In this document: piece after piece, positions 11,501 to 22,652 of the stretch | How positions within the stretch are numbered: the first letter of the stretch is position 1 | Layout of the letters: each line of letters begins with the position of its first letter | DNA from: Chromera velia | Lineage: Eukaryota > Sar > Chromeraceae | Length of the DNA stretch: 34,566 bases | Assembly: GCA_018398765.1 (NCBI GenBank) | Contig: JAHBMJ010000718.1 | Coordinates: 7,501 to 42,066, forward strand | Direction: 5' to 3' | Notes under the pieces: model-generated | What the model was told of the DNA's origin: nothing | The model's input: the letters and a program-made list of their open reading frames with translations, nothing else | Database searches by the model: none | Position numbers and translations under genes: made by a program

Positions 11501-11937
11501 AATGTCTGGATGAGGAGCTCGAGAGGAAATTTCCCGACGTTGTGGACCTTGAGGACATTCTGCCAGACGATTTGGTGGCCCTTGACTATATGTGCACGGT
11601 GGGCACGATGGGGACACTGCAGGAGGTGCAGGCGTTGGTTGCGAATTTGGGGGTCGACTTGCAGGACCCTAGGCTTCCTGCAGTGCGGTCGGGTGGGGGG
11701 TCGGCAGGGCAGAGGGAGGCCGAGAAGGAGTGGCAGCTGGTTGCCGGGGTGTTGTTGGGAGGGGCCAGGAATGGAGATTGTCGAGTGTTTGAGTGGGTTC
11801 TGGGAGAGGTGGGTGTAGAGGCATCCGGAAGGATTGTGCAGAGGTTGGAAGAGATGGACTCAAGGGGGGTGTTGGAGAAGGTGGGGGGGATGTCTGAATT
11901 GACTGACAGGTGGAAGAAATTTGTTGAAAGGGTGTGA
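6415..11937 (+). CDS. Ankyrin-like repeat protein with very long disordered insert
   Basis: Eight plus-strand exons join in frame: 6415-6423, 6713-6766, 6987-7151, 7431-7592, 7970-8035, 8586-10505, 10771-11218 and 11432-11937, giving about 1109 residues and a TGA stop. The start is the ATG of a three-codon exon (MGK) before a strong GTAAGA donor; an in-frame ATG at 6208 is possible instead. Residues 4-21 hold NRFGVLGEGS. Residues 30-70 are a Lys/Glu/Arg-rich probable helix. Ankyrin-like helix pairs appear at about 115-190 (AAARTGRLEVLRHLVKREG), 460-500 (SAYHGHREVVAWCMQRRRV), about 810-850 (SGGNRAALVLLSKG) and again in the last exon. Between them lie about 270 and 240 residues of Ser/Pro/Gly/Glu-rich low complexity. 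Ankyrin folds bind proteins, but no partner or compartment can be deduced. If the intron after 10505 were retained, the frame would stop at 10571. No exact homologue is recognised. Confidence 0.8.
7930..7961. repeat. (CT)n tract adjoining an acceptor
   Basis: About 16 CT units end eight bases before the acceptor AG at 7968-7969 of ankyrin-like gene exon 5. The tract occupies the place of the polypyrimidine tract. Confidence 0.95.
8512..8583. repeat. (CT)n then (TG)n tract running into an acceptor
   Basis: CT repeats followed by more than 15 TG units run right up to the CAG acceptor (ending 8585) of the 1.9-kb exon of the ankyrin-like gene. Confidence 0.95.
10135..10145 (+). other. Eleven-G homopolymer inside coding exon
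   Basis: The long exon of the ankyrin-like gene contains an 11-G run here and a 10-G run at about 9723-9732, besides many runs of five to seven. All encode glycine-rich linker. They are candidate slippage and G-quadruplex sites. Confidence 0.85.
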
Positions 11938-12516
11938 GAAACGTGAATGAATACTTGGAGAGAAAGGGGAGAAAGACGGAAGGAGCGCATGACCAAAACA
12001 GTGTCAGCTCTCTTCATCTTCGGTTCTTCAGGCAGCAGAAGAGTCTGCGAGAAAGAAGAAAAGAGAAGACGAAAAGAGCGGAGACGATTTCCTGCCTGTG
12101 TAATTGTGTCGAGCCCCCTTTGTCTCCGCTGTACTTCTTAGATCGTCAATTTTAATTTAATCTAATGCTTTTCTCCTTCCCCTAATCCACTTTCTGTTAC
12201 CTTTCTGTCTTGTTCCCTGAAACCCTTTTCATCGTCTTGCCCTGTAATTAATGTTTGGGAAGAAAAGAGAAGACGCCTTGCGGCAATGTGCCTCTTCTGC
12301 CTGAAGCCCCACAGAAGATGGAACAAGTGGATCCCTCCTCCCGTTTCCTCACTGTAATTTAATTCGAAAAAGGTACATGCATACTGCACTGCACTGCGTT
12401 GCGTTGCAGTGAACGGAAGTGTTTGTAAAAGGGGGCCGGGTTGGGGGGATCCTGCGATCTTCTTTTCTTTGTGAGTGCACGCACGACTTCCGTGAATCAG
12501 TAAATCAGTCGGTCTC

Positions 12517-12549
<33 letters not shown>

Positions 12550-12619
12550 ATCGCTGCGGCGCTAGTCGAAGGTGCAGAACGCATGCCGTTTGTTTGGCGT
12601 TGCAGCCCGGGGCCCTTTC

Positions 12620-12662
<43 letters not shown>

Positions 12663-13490
12663 GTGTGTGTGTGTGTGTGTTCTCTCTGTACGACTTCATG
12701 TGCCTGCAGGAATTCATGCATGCACGTTCTCCAGTCCACTGACCTGTGTATATATATCTGTTGATCCACTGATCTGTGTACATCTGTCTGTCTGCTCTTC
12801 TGTACAACAGGGACGGGGGTTGGGGGGGAAAGCAAGGGGACATTGAACGGAGCCTGCCTGCGGGACTGGAAAGCGAGGGGAGAGGAGGGCAGTAAAGCGA
12901 GGGCAGGAAAGGCTAATGTGACTGTTGCTTTCTCTTTCTCTTTCCCTTTCCTTTTTGCCCCTATCCAAATTTCTCTTTTCTCCTATGTCGCGTGCGGAAA
13001 GGTGATGGGGAAGGAGAATATTGTCGCCCTGGAGGAAGTGAGGAAATGTCTCTCTTTCACTCTGGCACTGCAATCGGTGAAATGATTCCAGCGACAAAGA
13101 AAAGGGGAGAGAAAGGGGAAGGGGAAGGACAATCCAAGTCGGAACTTTTGTGAAGTTTCAACTGGACATGGAAAGCCCGAATTAAGACGGCAAACAGAAC
13201 GAAGAAAGAGGGAGACAATTAAGAGGTGCATGGAGTCTGACAGCATTCATGCAGGACTCCGACATTCACCCCTCGAATCGTCAGCGAGGGGAAACACGTT
13301 ACACGTCAGAGAAAGGAACAGGGGGAGAGACTCACAGAATTAAGTGCGTATGCAGGGGCTCATGCAGGGGTCGAAATCGTCGTAATTTGTGGTCTCGTAT
13401 TAGCCTCGTGAACCTGCTTTTGCCTAGGCTTTTGCGCATGATGGTGTTCGGAATCTTCGGATGAGTTCAACTAGGAGCTCAATTCAAAAG
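11938..13490. other. Intergenic, simple repeats, no gene seen
   Basis: The 3' flank of the ankyrin-like gene. It contains TCTG repeats (about 12514-12547), CT then TG repeats (about 12624-12680) and mixed-composition DNA. Short open frames here are repeat translations or lack homology and splice support. I see no gene. Confidence 0.6.
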
Positions 13491-13499
13491 CTGAATGCA

Positions 13500-13890
13500 G
13501 GGAGCAATTGAACTTGAAGCGGGTGCCTATACGGGTGCCTATACCTATCGTGGTGAGAAAGGATCGATTTTCGGAATTCAAAAAGTTTATGCATCTGTTG
13601 CCAGAGTTAAAAACTAAATCCTGTCACACATCATGAGTACTAGCATGTCTAAGCATGGGTAGCATCTGCTGCTAGACCTACTGTAGCACCAAGGTAAAAG
13701 CTTATGCAAAAAGTCAAAATAACCGGGAAAAAACTTATTATATATAATTTATTACCAGGATTTGGCAAGTTGACACCTAGGCTACATATGTATGTGTACT
13801 TTACTCTGGATTTTACTCTATATAAGGACTTAGATAAGGATACAAATTTAAACCTAGATTTAAACGTAATTAAAAACATCAACTAATTTT
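13500..13890. other. AT-rich non-coding stretch
   Basis: Composition shifts to AT-rich next to the retroelement remnants. A 60-codon open frame at 13704-13886 is rich in Lys, Asn and Leu, as expected from AT bias. It has no recognisable motif. Confidence 0.5.
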
Positions 13891-14280
13891 TATAGATGGG
13901 GCCCTCGAAAAGGATGCCGAGATGTTCCTAAAGAAGGTAGCACATCTTCTGAGTGTTAAGTGGGATAGGACATACAGGCAAGTGTGCACATACATAAGGG
14001 CAAAAATGCAGGCAGCGCACCACAGAGCAGCCAGCGGGTGCTAGAGCGAGTACCTCTAGGCTTAGATTCAATATATAACTTGAAGAGGGTGGCAGAGCGA
14101 TTGAATGAGAAATGGGGGCAACACGTAAGCAAGACGTGCGGCTGGATCCGAGCCCAACTGCAGATTGTCCACCTGAAAGTGGCAAGTGTATGCATTCGGG
14201 GGACTAGAGGAGTGCAGGGGGAGGGCTGGGAGGAAGGAGGAGTAGGCAGTGCGCTGGTCATGACTGAAGGATAGGAAGTA
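13890..14280 (+). pseudogene. Two decayed C-terminal fragments of LINE-type RT protein
   Basis: Two successive reading frames carry the same motif, which I recall from the extreme C-terminus of a widespread non-LTR-type reverse-transcriptase protein: a helix with K-K/R-V-A, a K-W dipeptide, a Y/GW-I-R-A segment and a final Ala/Cys-rich helix. The first copy (about 13893-14040) begins DGALEKDAEMFLKKVA and ends at TAG. The second (about 14056-14270) contains [18 protein letters not shown] and CIRGTRG. The frames differ, and no reverse-transcriptase core is next to them. This is a decayed transposon end, present twice. Confidence 0.6.
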
Positions 14281-15042
14281 CTTAGCAAATGCTGAAGAAG
14301 GCATTCAGACGGAGGAGCGTCAAGTATGAGGTCGTATGAGAGAGAGAGCTAGCAGTGAAAGCAGTAACCAGGATAGAAGGAAGAGACAAAAGACGCATAG
14401 GCCAGATGCTAGGAACAAACTTTAAGTTAATGTCCCCCCCAAAAATATATATATATATATCTTTAGGGTTCCCCAAATATAATAATATAAATATAATATA
14501 ATATGATATAACATCTATATAAATTTACCCCGTGTTTATCTTTTTTCCTCTCTTAATTCATCTGAATAGAACAACTTGCCTCTGAAGCCTTATAAAAAAC
14601 CGTTTCAAAAAACAATAACTAAAGAGATGCGTCATCATCAGATTTTGCAAGACCGATCGTAGGGCGGATCTTCATTCTCTGACTCATCTCCGGCCTTCAA
14701 CCCAATCTTCATCCTCTCATATTACAATGATTACATTAAGTTTATATTATATTATATTACATTATATTATATTAGCGTTTTGTCTGAAATATAATATATA
14801 TTGAATCTGAGCCTAGGGGTGCCTGCGGGGCACCAGGGGAGAGGTGCGAAGAGTGAGCATTGAGGGAGGGGCAGCGGCAGCGGCAGTGCTCAGGTAGACG
14901 GAGTGACGATCAACCGCTACTAAGGAATAAGGCAAAGTAGCGGAAAGACATGGAGAGATTACACTGGCGTAGCAGAAAACATGTGACTGACTCACTATGC
15001 ACACAGATGTCAATGTCATCAAACTTTACACCTGCATGATAA
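14281..15042. other. AT-rich stretch with ATATA and TATTA repeats
   Basis: Contains AT dinucleotides (about 14445-14460) and clusters of ATAAT/TATTA units at about 14475-14515 and 14735-14800, followed by a short GC-richer piece with GCGGCA repeats (about 14869-14886). No gene is seen. Confidence 0.6.
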
Positions 15043-16500
15043 CCTAAGCGACGCACAGTGGTAAAAAAAAAAAAATCTGAAAACGTCTATTCTTTTTTTT
15101 TTTAAATTTAAAATTTTATTGTATATGTAAAAAAAAAAAAGGTTAAATGACTAGCTTCAACTAGAGTTTGAATCATATCTAGGATCCTAGTTTCACTTTT
15201 AGCTTAGTAGACGCTTAAAAAGATTGACCAAAACTAGCTTTGACTAGAGCTTCGGAATATATATCGTCCTAGATATCATCAAAGAGCCAGTCAAAGAGCC
15301 AGTCAAAGATGTTTTCCAGGTCGACAGCTTTGCATCTGAAGAACTGTATGAAGATGCTGAAGACGAGGGGGAGAAGGAGGATGAGCAAGGTGATGATGCA
15401 GATGCAGCGGCTAGCCGTGAAAATATGTTCAACTAAGAGTACGAGTCGATACCGCGTACGGATGATACTGAAGTGGCTGCAGAATTTACGAGAAAGAAAG
15501 GGCGGATGCAAGTCAATGTGAATGGAAAATAAGAAGACATGGTTAGTTTTTTTAATAAACACAGCAAACAGAAGAGAAAAAAGTTTGGTGACAGTGCAGT
15601 TGAATAAGGGAAAAAAGATTGGTTCGTCCGTGTTCAACAAAGTCGATGATGGAATGGTGAAGACACTAGTAGAGACACTAGGAGAAACAAACGTACAATA
15701 ACAACTAGGACTAGAACTAGGGTTGAAACTAGGGTTAAAAGATGTTTAAAACTTGAGTTGAGTAATAAGTTTGCGAGGAAGTTAGTTTAAAAGTACTTCT
15801 AAAAGGTGCTGAGTGCTCCTCTAGGTGCTCCTAGAGGTGTTCTATAGGAAATCCTTTTTTCTACGAAGGATTTCCTATAGAGCACCCCTAGGAGCACCTA
15901 GAGGACTCTAAGAGGAGCACCTTTTAGAAGTACTTTTAAACTAACTTCCTCGCAAACTTATTACTCAACTCAAAGTTTTAAACATCTTTTAACCCTAGTT
16001 TCAACCCTAGTTCTAATCCTAGTTGTTATTGTACGTTTATCTCTACTAGTGTCTCTACTAGTGTCTTCACCATTCCATCATCGACTTTGTTGAACACGGA
16101 CCAACCAATCTTTTTTCCCTTATTCAACTACACTGTCACCAGACTTTTCTCTCTTCTCTTTGCTGTGTCTGTTAAAAAAACTAACCATGTCTTCTTGTTT
16201 TCTATTCACATTGACTTGCATCCGCCCTTTCTCTCTTGTTCTTTGACTGGCTCTTTGACGATATCTGGGACAATATACATTTCAAAGCTCTAGTCGAAGC
16301 TAGTTTTGGTCAATCCTTTTAAGCGTCTACTAAGCTAAAAGTGAAACTGGGATCCTAGATATGATTCAAACTCTAGTTGAAGCTAGTCATTTAACCTTTA
16401 TTTTTTTTTACATATACAATAAAATTTTAAATAAAAAAAAAAAAAGAATAGACGTTTTCATTTTTTTTTTTTTTTTTTTTACCACTGTGCGTCGCCTAGG
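15043..16500. mobile_element. Large foldback (inverted-repeat) element
   Basis: The ends are inverted copies: CCTAAGCGACGCACAGTGG at 15043-15061 and its complement at 16482-16500, with A/G variation near the tip. The two arms match almost throughout around a central palindrome at 15842-15880 (CTATAGGAAATCC). The left arm is about 180-190 bp longer because it carries a segment at about 15308-15495 that the right arm lacks. Poly-A/poly-T stretches lie inside each tip. Part of the left arm has a decayed open frame, acidic at first and then Lys-rich, interrupted by TAA codons. No transposase is recognised and no clear target-site duplication is visible, so the class is unknown. Confidence 0.85.
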
Positions 16501-17793
16501 CATAAAATAACTGTGCCTTTTTCTAAAAAACACATCTTCAAGTGTCACCTTGAGGATCCCAGCCCCTCTCTGTACCTTCGAGTCAGGCTCCGAGTCAAGA
16601 CTGCGCTGCTCTCCTTCATCCGTCTTGGAACGTCCTTTCGAATCTCTCCCAGGCCCCTTCTGGCGCCGCCTTACTTCATTCACACACAGATCAACTCGCA
16701 GCCGCCCACAGACCACAAGATAAAAAAATGACAAGAACACCGATGCACACGGACTACGGTGAGTAAATGAAGAAACCACTTCGCAGGTCAGAGCCTCCCC
16801 TTCAACTCACAGCTCCCTCTGCCCTTCAACATTAATGACTCAAGGGCAAATGAGCGCGATTGCCGGCCTGACGACTGAAATGAAAGGCACGCAAAACAAA
16901 ACTCTCTCTGCAAACAGAATGCTGCGCTTCCTTTCCCCTCGTTTTTTCCATCTCTTCTTCTCAATTTGTCCTTACCCTCCCTTCTTCGCTTCCCCTTCCT
17001 TCCAAAGTGCATTCCGACTTCTTCTCTCTGACACTTTTCCGATATCTCTTTCTATTTCAGGCAAAAACGTGAGCCCATCCCTCCTCTCTCCTGTCGACTC
17101 CACGGCAAAGCAAAAATCGGCATTCATTCAAATCAAGCAACCTTCGAACGGCAATGTCACGCGCAAAACTGAAATCTCCCGCTGGCCCCGTCTGTCTGTA
17201 CCCACGTCTTCTTTCGAAAAGACGGGGGGGGAGACGGAGAAAGGTGAAGAACCGGGGTGCATGGGAGAGGAACCAAAATGTGAAAAGCCGTAAGAAGGAA
17301 GCAAAGAAAATGAAAGTCACACTGCAGAATCAAGGAGAGAGGGTCCAATTAAATATTCCCTTCATCCCTTACCATCCATCCAGCCATCGATGCATCGAAT
17401 CACTTCACTTCAACAGAACGAAAAGAGAGGCAGGGACGACAGAGAACGCCCACGAGAGCTTACAATCATTCGTCAACAAAGGAATCAATCATCCTTTTAT
17501 CAATTCTCCTCCCGCTCGAATTGAGCCTACGCTCTCTACTTCAATAAAATCGAATGACTGCTTTTCACCTCCCTCCCCCCTCCAATTGAGAGTACCACGG
17601 CACTTCCCCATCTCACCTTCTACTTTCCCCCCTTCTTCCTTTCCGCTCTCCACGCCCTCCACGCAGCTAGTCGACAGGCGAATGGAGACCGGAAAAAAAA
17701 GAGGGGCCCCACGGACTTTCTTTGTATGCTTCTTTCTTGCTCTCTTTGCACGTTTGTGTGTCCAGGAGAAAGAAAACATTTCCCTGTCTTCTC
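16501..17793. other. Downstream of uricase, weak plus-strand coding signal only
   Basis: No recognised gene. A possible two-exon plus-strand model exists: ATG at 16728, donor GTGAGT after TACG near 16760, acceptor TTTCAG before about 17062, stop at about 17293. The predicted product (about 90 residues) matches nothing I know and is Lys/Ser/Thr-rich. I treat it as unproven. The stretch also contains the 3' flank of the minus-strand uricase gene. Confidence 0.3.
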
Positions 17794-18065
17794 TCAAAGA
17801 CGTGAACGCGCGTCACCTCGGCTGACCGAGCATTTGATCAGACCTGCACTCACGCAAATAAGTTTCGAATCACAGGTCTGTGTCTGATCATCCTAACTTG
17901 ATTCAGTTCTGATACTGTGCTTTCTGAGCAGTCATGCATGTAGCCGCTTTTCTTTCATGCGCGCGAGGGAGAGGGACACAGGGCGAAAGCGGGGAGGCCA
18001 AAAACCCAACGACGGAATTGATGCGGAAGGCTGAGCGGAAAAATTGGGGGGGAAGAATGGGCCGC

Positions 18066-18100
<35 letters not shown>

Positions 18101-21100
18101 AAGGGGCGGTCTGACCTGAAGGATCGTCGGTGGGAAAAAAGATCTCGTTGTCGTTCTCAATGCCGAATCTCTGCACTCACAAAACACAAAATTCACTCAG
18201 GCACATTCACCCACTTCGTTGCTCTCTTCTTTCTCGCACAAATACACCTGCATATACACAGAGATAGAGGGAGAGAGAGGCGCACTGAGAAAAGTTTGCA
18301 AATCGAGAGGAGGGCTTGATGAAGATGCCTTTCGACTGTTTTTTTTCTCTTTGCTCTCTCTAGAGCACCCACGCCATCCTGCCGACTCTCGATTGGCAGT
18401 TGCCTGCTGCCTGTCTGTCTCGTTGTCTGTTTGTCTGACCTTGAGGTCAAAGAGGAAGTGGTGGATGTTCGGCAAGACCAGAGAGACCCTCTCGACTTCC
18501 GAGACCTCCTCCAGGGTCTTCACGGCCATCTTGTACATCGTCTCCTGGACGCTTTTGCTGTACTCTCCCCCTCGAGAGGGGCCTGCATTTTGCGTGTGTG
18601 CGTGTGTGGATTCATGTATCGAGGGCGCGATGCTTTTGCGTGAGGGAAATCCTCATCTGTGAGGCAAAATGGAGGCAACGATGGGAAACATTCGTGCGAA
18701 TTTGCACGCACACCTCGGATGATCTGCGGTTGGCCAGACTCCATGATAAAGAGACAGGAGCTAGGTGAAAACCCATGAACTTTATAAGAAAAAAGGAGCG
18801 GCAGGATTCTTGGCGTAAAGAAAGGACTGTAAGAATTTCAAAAGAGTCGATGCATGCGTGCCTGCCTGCACATCAGTCGCAGAGTTTTATCGACGAACAA
18901 GACGAAGAGCGAGAATGAGACACACAAATGGAGCAGCGCAGGTGGGGGAGGAGACGGCACCTCTGCAATTCGAACTGACCGGAAAATACCTGAAGCATCA
19001 GCTCACGGACTTCTGCGCAACTTACAAAGAAAGGAAGCCAGGGAGGGGGGGCAAAGAAGAACGGTAAGAAATTTCAACAAACCCTTCTTTCTACGCACGC
19101 AAACAGAGAGAGGAACCGGGCAAATGTGTGTGAGGTGAAGAAGGAGACTGACTCTTCACTGGAAGAAGACGAGGGTGAATGAATGAATGAATGAATGAAT
19201 GAATGAATGAATGAATGAATGAATCAGTGACTGAACTTTCCCTCAAGGACCATTTTTTGCAATGGCACAACATTGGAAAGGCCCGTCAAGGTTCTGACTG
19301 ACTCTCTCGGAGGAACGTCAATCGATGCGACTTCGGACTTTGAAGCAAACAAACCACTTGTAGGAAAGAAAAGAAAACAACGCTATTGACCCTTCTCTTT
19401 GTCTGCGTAATGCAAAGCGGACTGCTTTTTTGACCGCACATTCGACCCCTCTCTCTGCTCTGTCCCCTCCCCCTCACTCCCTCACTCACTCTGGTTGATC
19501 TGCCCAAACCGCCCCTCGGGGAGACGGGAGCCGAAGGACCAACGTGCGTCGACGGTTGTGCAGAAGATTCGTTCCCTGCAGAATTCCAATGTACAACCAG
19601 GAGTGAGTGTGCTCAAAAACAACGCGATGAGAGCCCCTCCTGGCGGGTGAGAAAGAAAATGGCAGGCCGACGTAGACACAGAGGTAGAGGACCACCGTGG
19701 AACATAGAATAGAAAGGAAAATACGCATCTGATCCTCTGCTTGCTCTGTATATTGGCAGTGACCAACTAGCTCAGACGAACGATACGAAATCACACAGGC
19801 CGACAGACCTCGTTGGTTTGAGGGTAGTGTACTCATCCACCACATATCCCTCGAATCCGCTTTGGGTTGTCTTCATGATCTTCATGTCTGCAATCCCAGA
19901 CTCGACACTGAAGGGCCCTCCGCTGCAGAGAGAGAAGAGAAGCGGCGTACTTTGAATGAATGTTTATCCACCAACCTGCTAGACTCTTTCTATGCATGAG
20001 CCGTCTGCTCCCTCCATAGAAACTGCAGTGACAGCAACCGCAGGACCGACTTCCTTCCTTCGCACCCAAATTCATTCATTCTCGTCTGCGTCTCTTCAAA
20101 TTTGAAAACAGAAAGAGGAAGGGAGCGGGAGTATGCCAGAGAGGGACATAAACCGGTGGCAGAATTCCCCGCTTCCTTTTTTGTGTCGCCTGCTCTCCTT
20201 TTGCGTGACAGGGAGCGTTCTTCTGGGTAGAGACAGCACTGCATGTCAGCAGAGGGAGAGGCGCCTTTTCAGGGCATGTGGAAGGAGAGCAGAGAAGAGA
20301 GGACTGACTCAACTGCATCCATACGACAGTCGAAGAAACAGATGGAGGGATGGAGGGACTCACCGAGATCCCCGACACACCGCCACCCTCTTTTCAGGAC
20401 CCACGTGCGTGAACACGTGCTCGTGGGGTTGGCCTCCGGGGGCTGCACACATACATGCACACATCCACAACACGCACACAATCATCCACATACAAGGACA
20501 TACCCTCTCTCTTTCTCTCACGCACACTCCCTCGCTCAAACACGCCCACAACACCCACGTGCACACACACAAATTGCACCCAAAAAGTTTCACAAGACAA
20601 GGAAACGGGGGCGTGCGGGACTGATGCATTTTGCCCAGCAGACTGAAGGCGTGAGCCTCTAGGACGCTATCGCGGCGTCACCATAAGTTCCTCCCTCTAT
20701 TTTGCTCGAGGCTCCTCCCTTCACGCAGTCGAGTCGAGAGACAAAGAGCCTGCCTGCCTGCCTCGGTCAATCTTCCCCTCCTCCATCAATCATAGTGGGT
20801 GGGTGCATGATGCAGCTAGGGAAGAACGGACGGGCGAGCGGGCTGCGGGGGGGCGGGAGGGAGGGAGGGGAAGGAAGGAAGGAAGGAAAGGAAGGCAGGA
20901 AGGAAGGACGGGAGGGAGGGAGGAAGGAAGGAGGGAAGGAGGGAAGGAAGGGACGAGAGCAGGATGAACACCCTGCGTTCACACAAAAAGGAAGAGGGGG
21001 GTATTGAAGAACATGTCTGAGTACTACCCGTTTCTTCTTTCTTCTTCTCTTCTCTTTTCGACTTCAAGTTGACTTACCGACGCGCTGCCAGAGTTTCTCC

Positions 21101-22044
21101 TGGAGGCTCACTGTCACTGCACTCAGGTGCTGGTGTCTGGTCAGGAAATGACGAATGAGCGCGAGGCCTGCATGGAGACGCCCAGAGAGAGAAGGGCCCC
21201 CGGGGGTGCATGGGGACTTTATGCCTTAGTTGCTTCGGCAGACCGACTGTCAATACAGACTTCAGTGTTCCTCTTCTTTGTTCTGCCGGACAGGCCAGGC
21301 AGCCAGGCAGGTCGCAGGTGTTCCTCCCTTGCTTTCCAACGCAAAGACACACTTGAAGTTGGTTAGAGAGGCAGCCAGAGTATGGAAGAAAGAAAGATAG
21401 CAAAGAAAAGAGGATTGTTCTGTCTGCACGTCTGTGTGTCACCTTCCTTCCTTACTTTCTTCCTTCCTTGAGTCATTGCGCGGGTGAGGGACATGAAGAG
21501 GAAACGGTTGGGCAGGGTGTGTGCAAATGATCCGACGAAAGAGAGACCATCATTCCAGGTTAAAATGCCGTCTCCTCTCCGTTGGTCTCTTCGAGGTGGA
21601 TTCTCTTGGGAAGAGAGTTAGAAAAGCTGACCGAAATCCTCCACCGAATCGAAGTTCGACTTCTTGGCAATCACATAGCACGTGTTTTTGACGGTATCTG
21701 TCGGAACCACGTTCGCATTGCTGCCCTCAGTGTAGGAAGTCTCCAGGTCGCCCTCAAGAAGACACTCCACATCGACCTCGCACAGGTCGTGCACGGAGGG
21801 ATTCAACGGGCTCCTGCGCACTCGCAGCACCCGGACCTTCGTCTTTCCGTACTGGCCCTCGACTCTGCACGCGCATGGGAAGGAAAGGAGGAGGGAAAGA
21901 GGACAGCCGAGGCATGTAGATGCACGGCTTGAACTCATCTGCTCATCCGTGGCCGTGTAAAACTGATGACATACAGCTGTGTCTTTGCATGGAAGACTTT
22001 CATTCTACCTTCCATGCTTCTGTTTGATTGCCTGACCTGAACAT
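17794..22044 (-). CDS. Urate oxidase (uricase), peroxisomal
   Basis: Uricase oxidises urate with oxygen to 5-hydroxyisourate and hydrogen peroxide, the step that leads purines toward allantoin. Ten minus-strand exons join with every phase matching: 22044-22037, 21864-21632, 21167-21078, 20442-20364, 19922-19809, 19575-19490, 19012-18980, 18582-18440, 18170-18116 and 17843-17794, giving 296 residues, the usual family length. Recognisable family segments are YGKTKVRVLRV (catalytic K10), VVPTDTVKN (T58, D59), TTQSGFEGY (F160), RIFCTTVDARW (R177), SVQETMYKMA (Q227) and LPNIHHF (N253, H255). The last three residues, SRL, form a type 1 peroxisomal signal. The first coding exon is only eight bases and the seventh only 33. 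The gene is head-to-head with the DAO-family gene. Identification is secure by homology and length; splice ends are inferred but mutually consistent. Confidence 0.96.
18068..18098. repeat. (GA)n microsatellite in uricase intron
   Basis: About 15 GA units in the last uricase intron, shortly after the exon 9 donor. On the sense strand it is CT. Confidence 0.9.
19175..19224. repeat. (TGAA)n microsatellite
   Basis: About 12 perfect tetranucleotide units in the uricase intron between exons 6 and 7. On the sense strand the unit is TTCA. Confidence 0.95.
20840..20970. repeat. GGAAGG-type purine tract
   Basis: Imperfect GGAA/GGGA repeats spanning about 130 bases inside the large uricase intron between exons 3 and 4. 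It is pure pyrimidine on the sense strand. Confidence 0.9.
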
Positions 22045-22652
22045 AGTGGTGCAGGAAGAGAGGCGATAGACAGGAGAAAAGGTTTTGTTCAGTCTTGACC
22101 AAAGGAGAAAAGCCGAGACAGGCGATCAGAATAGAGACTCAAAAAGTGCAGGGGGAACAGTAAAGTCAAGTAATCGGGTGAAAGGTTGACTGTCTTGCCG
22201 GGGTCTGCTGGAAGAGTGTCACAGATGTCTCGAAACTGCGGATCGAAGCAGCAAGTGGAAGCTTTCTCAGTCTGGTTGCTAGCTGTTTCGGATTTTATGG
22301 TCTAGCTTTGGGGACCGACCAAAATGGACGCCTCAAAAGGCCGAAACGCCCCGGGTGGGGCATAAGCCGGGATTAGCCATGCAGCGTCAGGGACCGACCA
22401 AAATGGACGCCCCAAAAGGCCAAAATGCCCTGAGCCGAGACGGTTGGTTCACTTTAGCTACAGTGATCTTCACCTCTCTAGCTCTCTCTCTCTCTACCTA
22501 TCTATCTCTCTCTCCTTCCTCGGTCGCTCCCACAATCCTGCAGTGTCCACTTCGACTGTTCAATTTGTTTTCTTTTGCACTAATGCTGTTCCGTTTCTGC
22601 AGAGAACGACAAACCAACTCAGCAGCTGACTTTTTTTTCTCTCGTGGTGCAG
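22045..22652. promoter_or_regulatory. Divergent intergenic region, uricase / DAO genes
   Basis: About 610 bp lie between the first codons of the two head-to-head genes and should contain both promoters and 5' UTRs. Two direct copies of a 43-bp sequence are present (22311-22353 and 22390-22432) with about four differences. The DAO ATG is immediately preceded by a T-rich stretch and CAG, so a 5' UTR intron may end there. Confidence 0.55.
22311..22432. repeat. 43-bp direct repeat, period 79
   Basis: Two copies begin GGGACCGACCAAAATGGACG and continue with a CAAAAGGCC core. They start at 22311 and 22390 and differ at about four positions. They sit between the two divergent genes, closer to the DAO start. 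Confidence 0.9.

Noticed and set aside
12583..12846. Open frames around 12.6-13.1 kb
   Set aside because: Mostly translations of CT, TG and TCTG repeats without homology.
16728..17293. Possible two-exon plus-strand gene of about 90 residues
   Set aside because: Splice motifs exist but the product is low-complexity and unrecognised; not enough to call a gene.
19175..19224. Regularly spaced short repeats that could suggest a CRISPR array
   Set aside because: Perfect tetranucleotide microsatellite without spacers, in a eukaryotic intron.
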